A stretch of DNA of 64,000 bases from Aphidius gifuensis (GCF_014905175.1 NC_057792.1:3968001-4032000); one strand, 5' to 3'. Positions 47,444-61,812 are shown, counted from the stretch's first letter. Made by a program: numbers and translations. Notes: generated from the sequence alone by a model not told the origin.

Positions 47444-50400
47444 ATGGTAATGCATGCGAGGAAACCACAAAGAATCAACGATGGGTAGGGACTTGAAATT
47501 ATCTCAAATACTCCAAAATTATACTTGCTCTATCAATGTTTTTTTTTTTTTTTTTTTTTTTTATCCAACTATTATTATTATTTATTGAGATTTTTTTTTT
47601 TTATTAGACTGACATTAAAAAAATATCTCAAAATTGTCAAACAATAATTAAATGTCATTAATTATTTTCTAAATTTTATTTAATATTAATTTTTCTAATA
47701 TTTTCTGCATCAATTTTGTATTGCATTATCTCTTTCTCTCTTTTTATTTTTTTTTTTTTCATTTATTTTCCTTCTCTCTTACTGTCTATCATTAAAAAAA
47801 AATATACAACACAACGGCCATTGGGTTTTTTTGACATTAAAATATATAATATTTACAACTAATATAATGTATTAATTAATTTATATATTTATTATTAATT
47901 ATTTATGTATAAATTAATCATATTATTATTTTTATTTTCAGGTACTTTGAAAAACACCAGGCCCATCCCTATCAAGTAAATATATAACATTTAATATTTA
48001 TTAAATATAAAACAACAAAGAATAATAATAATAATATTATTTAAATAAATAAATAAAAAAAAAAAGATAATTATAATTTATCAAATAGTTTATAAATGTT
48101 TTTTAACATTTATTTTTTGATATTAAAATTCATCAATTGAGACAATATAAATTGTCATAAAGAACTACTGTCAAACTCCAAAAATAAAAAAAAAAAAAAA
48201 CAAAAATATAACGTGAATATTAGTTGTTTTCAACAAGTTTTGATGAATTTAATAATTTTTATAATTATTTATTATGAAATACTGTTAATAACTAATGATT
48301 AACGTAATTTTTTTTTTTTTTTTTTAATTGTAATTTTTTAAGTAAAAAACATAACCTCACTTGAATAAAAATCAATAGTTGTTGAACACAATCTTGACAT
48401 GAACACTTTGAAAATAATTTATGGTCAAAATATGCATGTAAGATTGTTTATAAAATTATTAATAATTATTATTTAATGAGAATATGTTGTTGTTATTATA
48501 TATTTGTTTATTTTTTTTTTTTCTTGTAAAAATTAGAATGCCAAGTACGGTGGTTCTAAGGGTGGTTACTCCTCGTCAACTGTGTCGTCAGATGGACGTT
48601 ACGAAGGACGAATGCGAGATTCACCAAATGGTAATTCATACAGTCCAGCTGGTGGAATGGGTATGGGTATGGCTGTCGATCGTGATAGCCCTAGAAGTTA
48701 TCCATCAAAACCATTATACAAAAAGGAGAGAGAAAATAGAGACTACAAAATACCCTCTTCTAGGGACAAATATTCCGGTAAGATTTATTTAATGTTTATA
48801 AACATTTTATCATAAAGAAATTAAAGGAGTTAATTATACATGTCATTGTTGATCTTCAAGATGATCATTTAATTTTAAATGTGTATATTATAATATTAAG
48901 TCTATAAAATTAATTGCTCGTATTTTATTTGAACAAGTGATACTTTAAAATAAAAAAAACAAACATATTAAAGTTTGTTTTGAGTGATAATTTAAGCTTG
49001 ACATAATAATATTCCTATTGCAGCAATAAAAAAATGAAACTTTCATGTGTAGATTGTGCACGATCTCCAAAGGACAAGAGAAATCGAGACAGTCGGGATT
49101 CTGAGCACAGGACCAACCATGATAGGAGTGGAAACGAGGTAATTTAATAATTAATATTTCATTAAATATTTATAATTACTTCTAGACATGTCATAAATTT
49201 GTTTACATTTAATACTTGATTTAGCTAAATTATTTTAAATCATATTTTATATAATTTCAATCAACAGATATTACATCCCATAAAATTGACATCAAATTCA
49301 TCAAGGGATTCATCTCTACGAAAATCAGTAGCACACAATTCTTGTCAGGTAATTATAATTTATAAAATAAAAATTATTTATTATTGTGATTGATATTAAT
49401 TGATGTAATTATTAAATAATAATTTTTAAGGATAAAAGAGTTGATGAACGAGGTGGTACAAGTAGTGGAATAACAAGTAGTGGTGGTGGTAGTAGTAGTG
49501 GCACTGGTACTGGTGGTGCAGGTAGTAGTACTGGTGGTACTGGAGGTGGTGTTATGGAAAGAACAGCTAGATTTGGCGACTGGTCAGAGCATATGAGTTC
49601 GTCTGGTAAAAAGTATTACTACAATTGCAAAACAGAAGTATCACAGTGGGAAAAACCACGTGAATGGATTGTACGAAATGACAACAATAATAGACAACGT
49701 CAATCAAATGATTATTCATCTAGGTCAAGTAAGTTGTCATGATGATATTTATTTATTTATTATTATTTCATTGTTATTTCTTTGGAGATCAATGACAATG
49801 ACCCCAATGAAAGAGAATAAATAAATAATTAAATTTTAACAATATTTAATTAATGTTTAGGTCATGATAAACATTCCAACTCGCGTTCAAATAGCAGTGG
49901 CAATACTCGTGACAATAAATCATCACGACAATCAGACAAACGTGAATATTGGGCATCATGTAGCAGTGGAAGTAGTGGAAACATTGGTGGTGGTAGTAGT
50001 AATAATGTTGGTGGTAATAGTGGTATTGGCAGTGGTAGTGGTAATGGTAGTGGTGGAAGTTGTAGTAGTGGAAGTAGCAGTAGCAAAGATGAAATTGCAA
50101 CACGTGAACAACGTGAACGTGATAGAGAACGTATTGTACGTGATCGTGAAAGAGAACGTGAACGTGATATTCGTGATCGTGAACGTTCTGATTCACGTGA
50201 ACAACGTGGTGAACGTGATAGAAATGATAATTCTATACATGAACAAGATATGGGTATTGAACGTCAAGCACAAGATATGGATATATCACCAGGTGATTCA
50301 ACACCAACATCCGAGCCATTAAATTCAAATATTAATGATAATAATATTTCACAAGGACCAGTTTTACTTGCAACAGCATTACCAAGATTAACATCACAAC

Positions 50401-51530
50401 CACCATCAACACCACAAACACCACAATCACATTGTAAAATTGGTAATTCACCACCAACATCAACACAACAAAATAATGCAAATTCCGGACCTGGTCCACC
50501 TGTTACACTTGCTAATTTACCAAGAATATTATCACAAATTACTGGAACTAAAGAACAAACAGATATAACACCACAAAAAGCATTACAAACTATTCAAACA
50601 GCAATTTTTCTATCTCGACAAGTAAGTTTCATTCATTTCGAAAAGATTAAATCAACTATTTCATTTACTAGTTGTTAAATTAAATTGGTTTTTTTTTTTC
50701 TAGCAGTCAAGTAGTAATGATAGAGCGGGAAGTAGTAATGATTTAATGGCACCCTTAAAAGTGGATACCAGTGGAAATATACCTCTTACGAATGAGGGAC
50801 CACCAACACCAACTCATTCAGAAACTCAAGATTGCATTGATGCCAGAAAATGTATGTGTTTTATTTTTTAATTTATTTTCAACGACTAATTATTTATTAT
50901 TTGTATTTTATTTTTAATTATTTAGTAGCAAGTCCTGGTGCAATTAATTCCAGTGTTCAGGGTATATGCTCACTTCAAGGAATAAGCACATTTGGTACAC
51001 TAAGTAGTCTTGGTAATGGAGGTGGTTTACAAGCATTGTCAAGAGTTCAACCACCTTTGACACCCTCGTTAACACCATCACTTGCAAATCATTATAGGGA
51101 AGATTTAACGCAACATGTACGTGCATTTCCTGCTGATATTCTTGAAAAACAGGTATGATTTATTGATCATTATTTAATAAATAACACAAAATTATATTTT
51201 TATTGTTTATATTTTATAAATGATGTTATATTAAAGGCCCAAAAACTTGGTGAAGAAGCACATACCATGGGCAGTTTGCAGTGTACACGAGTATCTGCAG
51301 AGCTCAAAACTGCTCGATCAATAGTGAGGCTGACCGAAATTCAGGCAACACTACAAGAGCAAAGGTAAGCTTTATTTTAAAATAATAAATAATTAAACAA
51401 ATGTATATACAATTAATGAAATTATATTCATTTTTATTTATTCTATTTAAGGATATTATTTCTTCGCCAACAAATACAAACATTGGAGGAGCTGAAATCC
51501 CAAAATTCCTTCATGTCTGATGATTCTTAA
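47444..51530 (+). CDS. WAC: WW domain-containing adaptor with coiled coil (WAC / wacky)
   Basis: 707 aa, eleven exons in frame: 47444-47484, 47942-47975, 48537-48777, 49053-49138, 49268-49348, 49431-49728, 49861-50621, 50704-50851, 50926-51152, 51237-51364, 51452-51530. The start MVMHARKPQRIND matches animal WAC. The WW domain lies at about residues 210-242 (DWSEHMSSSGKKYYYNC, SQWEKPREW), followed by Gly/Ser and Arg-rich low-complexity sequence, Pro/Thr-rich stretches, and the C-terminal coiled coil (LTPSLANHYREDL, EIQATLQEQRILFLRQQI). WAC links RNA polymerase II to the RNF20/40 H2B ubiquitin ligase and also promotes TORC1 assembly and autophagy. Two exons begin with tandem NAGNAG acceptors. 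Confidence 0.96.
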
Positions 51531-52956
51531 TTTAATAAACTTTATATAAATAAAAAAAAAGTAATATAGATTCTTTGGTGAGAATCTAATAAAAAAATAA
51601 AAAAAAAATTTAATTCATAATTATCTACAATTCTATAACTAAATTTCATGCAAGCAAACAAACTTTTTAACAGCGAGAAATAAAATATAATTAATAATAA
51701 TATTCTCATTAATATTTGATGATAATTAAGATTGTACCTAAATTATAAAAAAAAAAAATGTCATTTTAATAGAAGTGATATAATAATAATTAAAGAGAAG
51801 AATGGGAAAAAACAAATGATAAAGCGAATGATGATTGGGCTGACCCAGAGAGAAAGAGAACATGAATTTTCATTGCTTTAATATTATAAATTTTTTCATT
51901 AATCATTAACAATCATCATCACTATCATTATTTCATTTTTCACATGTTTTTTTTTTTTCTAGATTAATTGTTATTATTAATATTTAATTACAATAATTCA
52001 AATAATATTAAAAAAATTTTTTTTGTGTTCATATTTAATAGAAAAAAATTAAATTTTTTTAGTAATATTTTTGCACTCTCTGGGGAAGCACAAGAGGCCT
52101 ATTCACAAATTAATCATTGAATGTAGAAAAATAAAAAATGGACGATACAAAAATTTAAAATAATGAAAAAAAAAAAAAAAAACTTTAAATAATGACTTGA
52201 CCGAAACCAGTCATGTCAATTTGTTTGAAAAAAAAAAACAAACAAACAAATGAACTTGTACTGAAAACTTGTATATCGAATTGTCTTTGTATTATTATTA
52301 TTATTATCATTATTATTATTATTATTACCTATGTTGTACGTGTCAATGTTTCATACCCTTAAAATTCTCTTTGAAAAAAAAAAAAATCAGAATTTTAAAT
52401 AGATAAAAAAAGAAAATATAATTTATTTATTGTCAAAAACTATTTTAAAAAAATCAATTTTGTATCACGGTCTAAAATCATATCACACTATTCATTTATT
52501 TACATGCCTTTATTTTATACTTTATATAAATAATATTTAATTTTTATTGCAAAGGATAAAATAAAAAAATCAATTATATATGTGTAAGAAGTAAATAGAA
52601 AGAAAAAAAAAAAAAAGGAAAAGAAAAAAAAATAATAATAATTAATTAATTTAAAGAAAAAAAAAATAAATAAAAAAAAGGCTTTCTCCAATCGTCATTT
52701 GTAAAACTAGATTTAAGTAGTAACTAATAAATTTGAAAATTTAAAAATTTTCATCTAGATCCATTTGTTCATCAGTGTACCAATGTGTTTTTGTTTTTTT
52801 TTTTTTTTTTTTAAATTTTCTCTCTGTCTTTTTCTATTTGTAATTAAATTAATTAAGAATTTATTTATTGACTTTTTACATTCTTTATTATTCAGTGGGA
52901 TTTTTCTTTAGAAGATAATGATATTTAATTTAATGATTTATAATTTGTAAATATAT
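51531..52956 (+). other. 3' UTR / downstream region of WAC
   Basis: AT-rich, with A-homopolymers and a TTA/ATT trinucleotide repeat at about 52288-52327. Several possible AATAAA signals occur (for example about 51546). No second gene is visible before the RPA43 relic. Confidence 0.55.
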
Positions 52957-53286
52957 AGCCATTGAAAATTCAATAGTCTTGTTAAAGATCAAAAATTATT
53001 CTTATCATTTAAATAATTTTAAAAAAAACTTGGAGACGTTTTAAGACCTGGTGTTAATAATCCTGATACTGAGTAAGTATTGTATTAATTTTTTCAACAA
53101 CAAATATAATATTTATCATGTCATCTTTATTTATTTCATTCAAACAATTTAGTTTTAAAGGACTCATTTCGAAGCATATAAAAAATCAGTAATATATTTG
53201 TGCAGTATTTTTGGATACATCATTTATCTATATTAACAAAAGTTGGCTGTCAATTAGAAGGTCAGTATTATCACAATTTAATTATA
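52957..53286 (+). pseudogene. Decayed duplicate of RPA43 exons 1-2 including intron 1
   Basis: The sequence aligns by eye with 23258-23735 of the RPA43 gene. Shared stretches include TTTTAAGACCTGGTGTTAAT, the exon 1 donor and intron start GAGTAAGTATTGTATTA, the AATTTAG acceptor region, AAAGGACT, AAAAGTTGG and the exon 2 donor region TATTATCACA versus the parent's TTTATCACA. About 45 bp of exon 1 and pieces of exon 2 are deleted and the frame is broken, so it cannot encode RPA43. Because intron sequence is retained, the copy arose by DNA duplication and not by reverse transcription. Exon 3 is not seen. Confidence 0.88.
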
Positions 53287-55207
53287 TATAAATTTAATTA
53301 ACATGTGGAGAAATAAATTAGAAAAAAAAAAAAAAGAAACAATAAACTCATGTTTAATAAATAAACAAAAAATAATTGGTTGTTTTGAAAATTTTATTTA
53401 TTTATCTCACTGTTTTTGTTGAATTTTTTTAATTAGTTGTAAATATTATTAACCGATTTTACAGTAAAACACTCAACATTATTATTATTATCATTAATAT
53501 TAGATTTTATTTATTTATTATATTTGTAATATAATATTTGTTATAAAACAAAAATGGCATTCAGTTTTTAATTCTCTTATAGGATTATCATTTATTATCC
53601 TTCAATTTTTTATATTATAAAAAAAATATAAAATTTTTATCTATTCAATTTTGACACGATTACATCGATCGTATCTTTTTCATTATTTTTTTTTTTCTTT
53701 TGTACTTTTCCGAATGCCATTTTCGTTATTTACTTTTTTTTTTTTTTTATTTATTTATTTTATTTTACATTGTTTATTTCTTTCTTCATCGTAATTACAA
53801 ACGAAATTGATCTCAATAAGTTTACAATAATTTTTTTTTTTTGTTTTTTATTTTCAATTTTAATTATTTAATTTTAATTTTATTAATTTTTATAAATCAT
53901 ATCACAGATGAACAATGTCACGGTTTACTATTTACTTTATTTAAAACATTTTTTTTTATTAAATTAATTTAACCGTGAGACTGTCATCAATGATAGAGCC
54001 CTAACTAAAATAATAATATTATTATAATTTTTTTTTTTTTAATTAAATTAATGTCTCTTCTAAATAATATATTCAAGACCATGAAGCAATGTGTCAACGT
54101 CTACCTCGCAACGCTTATTTGCATTATTAAAAATATTAAAAAAAAAAAAAAAAAAAAAATCAACCAAAAGAAAACCATCCTATCGCACGCTATCAACAAA
54201 ATAGAAAGAAAAATTAAAAAGAAAAAAACATATAAATTCATAAAAAAAATATAATGAAGTTTACAATTATTATTATGTATATATATAAATATATATATAT
54301 ATTTTTATAAAAAAGAAAAATAAGGTTTAACAACAATAACAAATTCGAGTTGGTTGAAAATTCGAGGCTTTTTTTCGTTTGGTTTAAGGCTTAATTGTTT
54401 TAATTTCTCAATGATAGTTGCGAGATTCGTTGGCAAATGGCCTATACTTACCTGAGGGCTTCGGCATAATATTAATATTATTTTTTTATATTTTAATTAA
54501 CCCGTGATTATTTATTAACTTTTACACTTTTTATTTCTTTATTAATTTACCGTTTTTTTATTTATCTTTCGACACTGTTTTTTTATTAAATTTGCTGGCG
54601 TTTGAAAACAAAAAAAAATTATATTCGAAATTTTTTTAAATTCAATTACACTAAAAATTCGATAAAAAAACGCCATTGTCAAAAAAAAAATAATAATCTG
54701 TCATCGTCATTTTTGTCAGTCTATATTTCTGTCTCTTGTTTCGGTTTTTATTTTTTTCTTTTTTCAAAATTTATCAATCAAGTTATTCAAAGTTTTTTTT
54801 TTTTTTCTTTACTAGTTAATTTTGTAAAATACATATTATTATGTATTTTAAGCAATTATTATTTTAAACTAATTGATTATGTTTTTAATCACACTAATCA
54901 AGCGAAAAAAAAATTAAAAATTAACGATACAACTATGATTGCTTGATGACAATTTCATGTATCAATTAAAAAAAAAAAAAAAAAAAAACAATCAAGCTTG
55001 ATTTAATTTATTTTAAGTTATTCACGGTATTTTTTTTTATTTATTATAATATTATTATACTTTAAATCCAACAGATAATTATTAATTTTACACGCTCTGT
55101 TTAATTTTTTTGACTCACCAATCGATTGATTAATTTTTCGTCGATTTATTTAAAAAAATTGTGGCAATAATATATTTAATTAATTAAGATTCACGATTTA
55201 TAGATCA
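53287..55207. other. Intergenic AT-rich region
   Basis: Low-complexity DNA with long T/A runs (for example 54139-54158 and 54968-54988). A modest GC-richer patch at 54360-54470 is unexplained. No exon supported. Confidence 0.6.
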
Positions 55208-58200
55208 TTATCTTGGTGGCATTCTTCGTACTGCTTTCTTGATTTTTCGTTGTCCTGGAGCAGATGCAGGACTAGCAGCTTGTGGTGGTGCCCTGGATAA
55301 AAAATAAATAAATTAATTAATCATCAAGTACTAAGTTGTTGTTGTTTTTTTTTTTTTAAATAAAAGTAATATAAAATATTATTCAACTTACATAAAAGTA
55401 GTTGGAGCACTTCCTTGTGTAAAATTAAAGGACGGTTTTGAAGTTGGATCAAATGCAACTGGTTGAGCTGGAGTTGGTGTATTAAAACTAAATCCACCAG
55501 TTGATGGTGGTACAGAAGATGAGAAATTATAACCTCCAGTTGATGATGGTTGAGGAGCTGTTGTATTTGTTGCTGATGTTGATGTATTAAAATTAAAACC
55601 AGTATTATTTGCTGGTGTTAAACTTGAAAATGATGGTACAGCTGGTGATTGAGAATTACCAAAAAATGATGATGTTGCAGTATTTGGTTTTGGTGAATTA
55701 AATGTAAATGGTGTTGGTGTTGTTGAACTAATTTGTGTACCAAATGTACTAAAATTATTAAAACCACTTGATGCTGGTTTTTGTTCATTTGATGTTGGTG
55801 TATTATTATTATTATTACCAGCAGTATTAAATGAAAATGAAGGTGTATTTGATATTGCTGGTGTAGCTGATGGAGTTGAATTACTACCAAATGTAAAATT
55901 ATTTGAATTTTGTGCTTGTACAGATGTACCAAATGTACTAAAAGTATTTGATGCTGGTGCTGTTGCTGTTGATGCGGCTGCTGGTTGAGAATTAAATTGA
56001 AAACCAGTTGTACTTTGATTTGGTTTATTTATTTGTGTATTTGAACTTGCACCAAATGTAAATAATGATGGATTTGATGTTTGAGTTTTAGTAGTTGATT
56101 CAACATTTGATGTAGTTCCAAAAATATTTTTTGTTGCTGTAGATTGACTTTCTGTTGTTGCAGGAGTTGTACCAAATAATGGTGTACTTGTTGGCCAAGT
56201 ACTATTACTACTAGGAATACTACCAAAACTTAGAGTTGGTGTTGCAGATGCAACTGTTGTTGATGGTGTTGTTGTTGATACTGGTGTACCAAATGTTACT
56301 GTTTTTGGTGCTTCAAATGATATTTTATTATTATTATCATTATTTGCAGATATTGTACCAAATGATGGAATATTATCCATTTTTGGTTTACTTCCAAATG
56401 TATTAGTTGATGGTGATGCTGTTGATGTTGCACCAAATGACATTAATGGTGTTGTTTTACTAGATTCAATTGTTTTTTCACCAAATATAGATGGTGTTGA
56501 TAATTTTTGATTTGATGATGCTCCAAATGTAAATAATGAAGTTTGTGGTTTTTCAGTTGATTCAATTGTCGATAAAGTTTTATTATCTGATTTTATTACT
56601 GATGGTTGTTCAAATGATAAAACTTGATTTGTTTTTTTATCATTTGATGAATTTAACAGTGATATACTTGGTGTAGAAATAACTGAAGTATTTGTATTTA
56701 ATAATTGAGTAGTTGATGATGTTGTTGGTATACTAGTTTCAATTTTTTTAGATTGTTCTTTATTTTCTTGTAATTTTTTCACATCAGTTGGTGTATTAAA
56801 TGTAAAACCAGTGTGTTGTAAATTACTTGATGTTTCAGTTTTATCAAGATCTTTAAAAGCATCAATTTTTTTTGGTGCAGCAAATGTAAAACCTGATACT
56901 TCTGTGTTATTTGTTGTAGCAGGTACACCAAAAGAAAATGATGGCTGAGCTGCTGTTGTGGTTGTGGTTGTTGTTGTTGTTGTTTGGCTTTTGCTTAAAG
57001 GTTCACCAAATGTAAATCCATTTGTTCCAATTTTACTAGTTTCAGTTGTTTCAGTTGTTTTAATTTGTGCAGGAATACCAAATGAAAATTTCGGCGTTGT
57101 GTCTGATACTGTTGATTTAGCTACTGGTGTTGCACCAGGTTTAAGACCACCACATGCAACACACTCGGTAACATCACTTTTATTTTGTATCATACAACCA
57201 TCACAAGTCCATGCACCAGCTGGTTTTTTAAATTTATCACCAAATCCAGAAAATGATGATGTTGTTGTTGTTGTTGTTGACGATGTCAAAGGTATTAATG
57301 ATGATTTTTGTTGTTGAATTTTTGGTGTTGCACCAGGTTTAAGACCACCACATGCAACACACTCAGTAATATCATTTTTATTTTGTACCATACAACTATC
57401 ACAACTCCATACATCAGTTGGTTTTTTAAATTTATCACCAAAACCAGAAAATGATGATGTACTTGATGTACCAAAATTAAAATTATTTTGTTGTATTTTT
57501 GTTGTATCAATTGATGGTTTTTCTGTTGTTGTTTTTAAGAGACCTGGTTTTGATGCATTACAACATGGACATGTTATTATATTGCCTGGATTTCTTAACA
57601 TACAACCAGGACATTCCCATGAATCTTTGGCTGGTTTTAATTTATCCATAACTGAATCAACAATTTTACCTTTTCCAAATATTGAATTTTCTTGTGTTGT
57701 TGTTATTAATGTTGTTGATTTATTTTTACTTTCTAAATTATTATCATTACTTTCATCAGTTAATTTTGAATTGGATTTATTACAAATTGTATTATCATTT
57801 GTAATATTATTAAATTTAAAATTATCATTACCAATTGATGCTTGTATTATATTTTCAAGTGATGATTTTTTATTACTCAATGATGATTTATGTTTTGATA
57901 CTTTACATGCAATACAAATATCAATATTATCATTATTTTTAATAAAACATTCACTACATTCCCATAAATTATTACCTTCATTTTTTTGTTGTTTATTATT
58001 CATCAAAATATCCATACAACTGCCACTTTTTAATTCTACATTTTTATTATTAAAACTTTCATTTTTTTTATCTAAATTATCAGTATTTATTGATTTTGGT
58101 TTTGGTGCAGTTGATGTACCTGACCAAATGAAATTCATTGATGGTGTATCATTACTTTTATCTGAATTTGTTGTTGTTTTTAAATCAGCATTTATTGGCA

Positions 58201-60829
58201 TTGAAAATGTAAAATCATTAATTGGCTGTAAACTTTTTCTTACATCATTATTATTAAGTCTAATTGGACTTGAAAATTCAAAATTAGCAGATGTATTATT
58301 TGACGAAGATGATGTTGTTGTTGTTGTTGTTGTTGCTGTTGTTGATGTTGATGCTGTTGTTGATGTACTTGAAAATTTAAATGATTCAATTTTACGTATT
58401 TTTGTTGGTGATTCAGTATCATCATTATTAATGATATTTTTATTAATAACTGTAGTTTGACTATTGCTGGATTTTGGTAATGATATATCAAATTTAGGTA
58501 AATTTGTAATTGACAATGTTACATTAGGTAAATTAACTTGTTCAACTTGTTCATCTAAATTAATTGTCGTACGTTTTTGTGTATTTATTTTCGACTTTAA
58601 TTTACCTAAAAATTTTGAACTATCATCATCATCTGTACGAAGATGATATGCTTTATTATTATCATCATTATTATTGCTTGTTTTTATTGATGACAATGTA
58701 CCACTATTTGCTGATATTATTCTTCTAGCAGCAAGTGTTGTATCTTGTAATTTTTGTCGTCTTTTTAATCTAAGCATATCTGGAATTGTTGGTACAGTTA
58801 ATTCTCTTGTTAAATGACGTAATCCAACTCTTGTTGTTGTTGTTGATGATGATGATGTATCGAATGATTCATCACGTGTACGTTTTTTAGTAAAACTACT
58901 ATTACTACCAGTTGTTGTTGTTTTAATTGGTATTTTTTTAGCATCTGATATTGGTGATGAAAAATTTTCCAATGCTTCAAATATTCTTTTAGCTGTTTGG
59001 CTCATACCACTTGAATTACTTATTGTTGTTGTATTTGATGGTTTAACTTGTACACTTGATCTTCTTGGTACTTTTAATTGAAATTGTGATACACCTGGTA
59101 CAGATGCTAAATTTTTACGACTTCTTTCAGCAGCATTTGCACCACCAAATGTTGTATTACCAGTATAAAATGGTGATGATAATATTGTATTTTTATCAAT
59201 ATCAATTATTGATAATGTACTATCATTATTTTTATTACTATTATTACTATTATTATTGTTATTATTATTACTATTACTATTATTCATCATTGATACACTA
59301 AAACTTGGTCGTCTTGTACTCATTGAATCTCTTGTAATGCTATCTATTAATAATGATCTTGGTGATTGTAAATTATTTGTTTTATTATCAATAATATTTT
59401 TACGTGATGTAAATAATGAATTAAGATAATTTTGATGTTCTGATAAATCTTTATGACTTATTTGTGGTATTAATGAACTACAACCACTTGTAGATTCACC
59501 AGATTCTGAATTATTATCATTACCATTAATAATTATACCATTATTTTTGTTTTGTGGTATTAATATTGGTTTTGATAATGATGACGATGATGATGATGAT
59601 GATAATAATAAATTATTTGTATTACGTATTGCTGGTGTTGATGCAACAAATGAATGTGATGAACTTGGACCAGCTATTGATGTTAATGTATCATGAAATT
59701 CACCAGTATCTTGATCTTGTGTTTGTTTACGATTTATTGGTTGTATTGTAAATGTACCTGGTGGATGAGTTACATCCATACGTATTCTTGGTCTTTTTGT
59801 TGGTGGTTGTAATAAACTTTCTTCTTCAATATCATTATGATCTTCTCTGTCTACAAAAAGATTTCCATTTGAACCAGGTGAATTAAACCATTTACTTATC
59901 CAAGATTTTTGTGGTATCATTTCACCCATTTTTGTGGCCATCTTCTTCACGAAAGACTGTTAAAAATAATAACTGTTATTAATTATCATTACAACAACAT
60001 AATAAATTATGTAAAATTAATTTCATGATTTTAAATATATGCCAACTACCTTAAATAAATAATCAATAAAATGGTATCAAAAAAAAAAATAAAAATAAAA
60101 ATAAATTGAAGTGTGAGGAAAGAATAATACTGTAATATTTAGAAAATCAACATAAACATCATATGAAATATGTTTATATTTAATTTTCAAAATAACAACA
60201 ACAACAATAAAATTTCATAATTAAATGGACACAATTGAGGCGGTAATTTGGGCATGATTTTTGTAGGTTAAACACAGAAAAATATAAAGATTGTGTCTAA
60301 AGAGGCCTTCAAGCTCTCCATCATCTCAACACAACCAAACCTGATCATCTAAAATGAAGGAGGGAATGGCGCGTGTCAGACACATCTTTTTTTTTTTTTT
60401 TTTTTCTCAACATCGGCGTGATACATCAGAAAAAAAAAGAAAAAAAAAAAAAAAAAAAAAAGAAATGGAAAAAACTAATTTCTTGAATTTTAAATGTTAC
60501 AACTGTCATTACAATGAAAAATAAATAATATAAACAGTCACTTATTGATTACAAAAAAATATAATGTATTATGAAAAATTAATAAATAAAAATTTGAGGC
60601 AAAAAAATGAAGCTGATCAAGGTCGCTACATCGTCAATCCACCAAAACGACATATCATGTTATATATAATTTAATTTTTTCCATCTTGTTTTTAATTTTT
60701 TTTTCTTTTTTTAATAATTAATAATTTAAAATATAATATTATTTGAATGATTCTTACGTCGTTTAGATCATATGGTTTATCACCGGGAGGTCGTCGTCCA
60801 GTGAAATTGTTGTTACTCCTTTTAGCCAT
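55208..60829 (-). CDS. Nup153: Nuclear pore complex protein Nup153
   Basis: FG-nucleoporin of the nuclear basket, 1573 aa, three exons: 60758-60829, 55392-59956, 55208-55292. N-terminus MAKRSNNNFTGRRPPGDKPY, then SFVKKMATKMGEMIPQKSWI, the conserved targeting region. Four RanBP2-type zinc fingers (W-x-C-x2-C-x10-C-x2-C) lie at about residues 688, 801, 873 and 941; in the family these bind Ran. The last two sit in a 66-codon tandem repeat. The C-terminal 600 residues carry TFG, SFG and FG-type repeats that bind importins, and the end is basic (GQRKIKKAVRRMPPR). Ser/Thr/Asn-rich linkers and homopeptides are encoded by trinucleotide runs (for example Ser and Asn runs at 59215-59290 and 59575-59605). 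Confidence 0.95.
57130..57463 (-). repeat. Tandem 198-bp repeat encoding Nup153 zinc fingers 3 and 4
   Basis: Two adjacent units (about 57328-57463 and 57130-57265) are nearly identical over the segment encoding FSGFGDKFKKP, the zinc finger and ECVACGGLKPGATP, offset by 198 bp (66 codons). This indicates a recent internal duplication. Confidence 0.85.
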
Positions 60830-61812
60830 GATGTTGAACACTCAAACTGAATTAATATCAGTCCGTTAATATTGCAAAAAAATTGAAATATATATATATT
60901 ATTTTAACCACACAACTTTTTAAAACCCACACGTTAAACTAAAATTGTTAATAAATGGTTCGAGCATCACGATTAATTAATTTACTTGTTGGATTTATAA
61001 TATTTATAAATAATTTCTTATTATTTTGTAATTGTGTGTGTACATATATATGTATATATTTGGGCCCTCGTTGCACCACACAATACACTTTAGAGTTTAG
61101 GACAACTTGAAGCGACCTAGGGCACATACAAATCACACACGAGATAGTTGAAAAAAAAAAAAGATGGGTAGAGAAAAAAAAATGGCCGTTAAAATTCCGT
61201 GTCAATTCGAGGTAAATGTACAAGAGATCCGCGCGTTTGTTATAAAAAAAATTAGAAGAAGGGGGAGAGAGAGAGAGACATGTTAAGTTCTTTTTTTTTT
61301 TTTTTTGGATAATTTTTCAGCTAGGTGGCTTTGTATCCGTGAACCAATATGGCGTACTTTTTATATGGCGCAAAGTTTAAATAGCATGGGTATTTCAAAA
61401 CCAATTAGGTAAATAATAATAATTATTATTATTATTTAGTTAATTGTTTATAACAATTAAAAATTATTATTTAAAAAAAAAAATAAAAATTTTCAAAGTT
61501 ACCGACGAACAATAGTTTATGTTCCTGTCATGTGGCGGCGCGACAGTCAATTTCTAAAATTCTCATGACTTTCTCATAAAAAAAAATATTTTCAGTTGGA
61601 AAAAAAAAAATATTACGTGTTGACGTGCTCCTGTTTTATAGTGAAATATTTAACAATAAATTGCAACAATAAATTGTTTATTTATAATAAATCGATTCAT
61701 TAACTTGCTAGCTACTATTTGAGTGCATAATTATTGCTGGATGTCACGTATTTTAGTGACAAATTGATATTGTTTAAAACGTCAAAAAGTGGCCGAGTCA
61801 CAAAAAGACACC
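60830..61812. promoter_or_regulatory. Divergent promoter between Nup153 and the next plus-strand gene
   Basis: Head-to-head starts at 60829 (minus) and 61813 (plus). Two ATGGCG cores (61349-61354, 61365-61370) resemble YY1/Pho sites, and GC-richer patches occur at 61175-61245, 61320-61375 and 61510-61555. A GA repeat is present at about 61263-61277. Confidence 0.5.

Noticed and set aside
49846..50322. His/Tyr-rich minus-strand and Val-rich plus-strand frames
   Set aside because: Alternative frames of the WAC Gly/Ser- and Arg-rich exon.
54051..54254. Lys-rich plus-strand frame
   Set aside because: Translation of A-homopolymers, no homology features.
57582..58460. 292-codon plus-strand frame
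   Set aside because: Antisense shadow of the Nup153 FG and linker region, which has convincing zinc fingers on the other strand.
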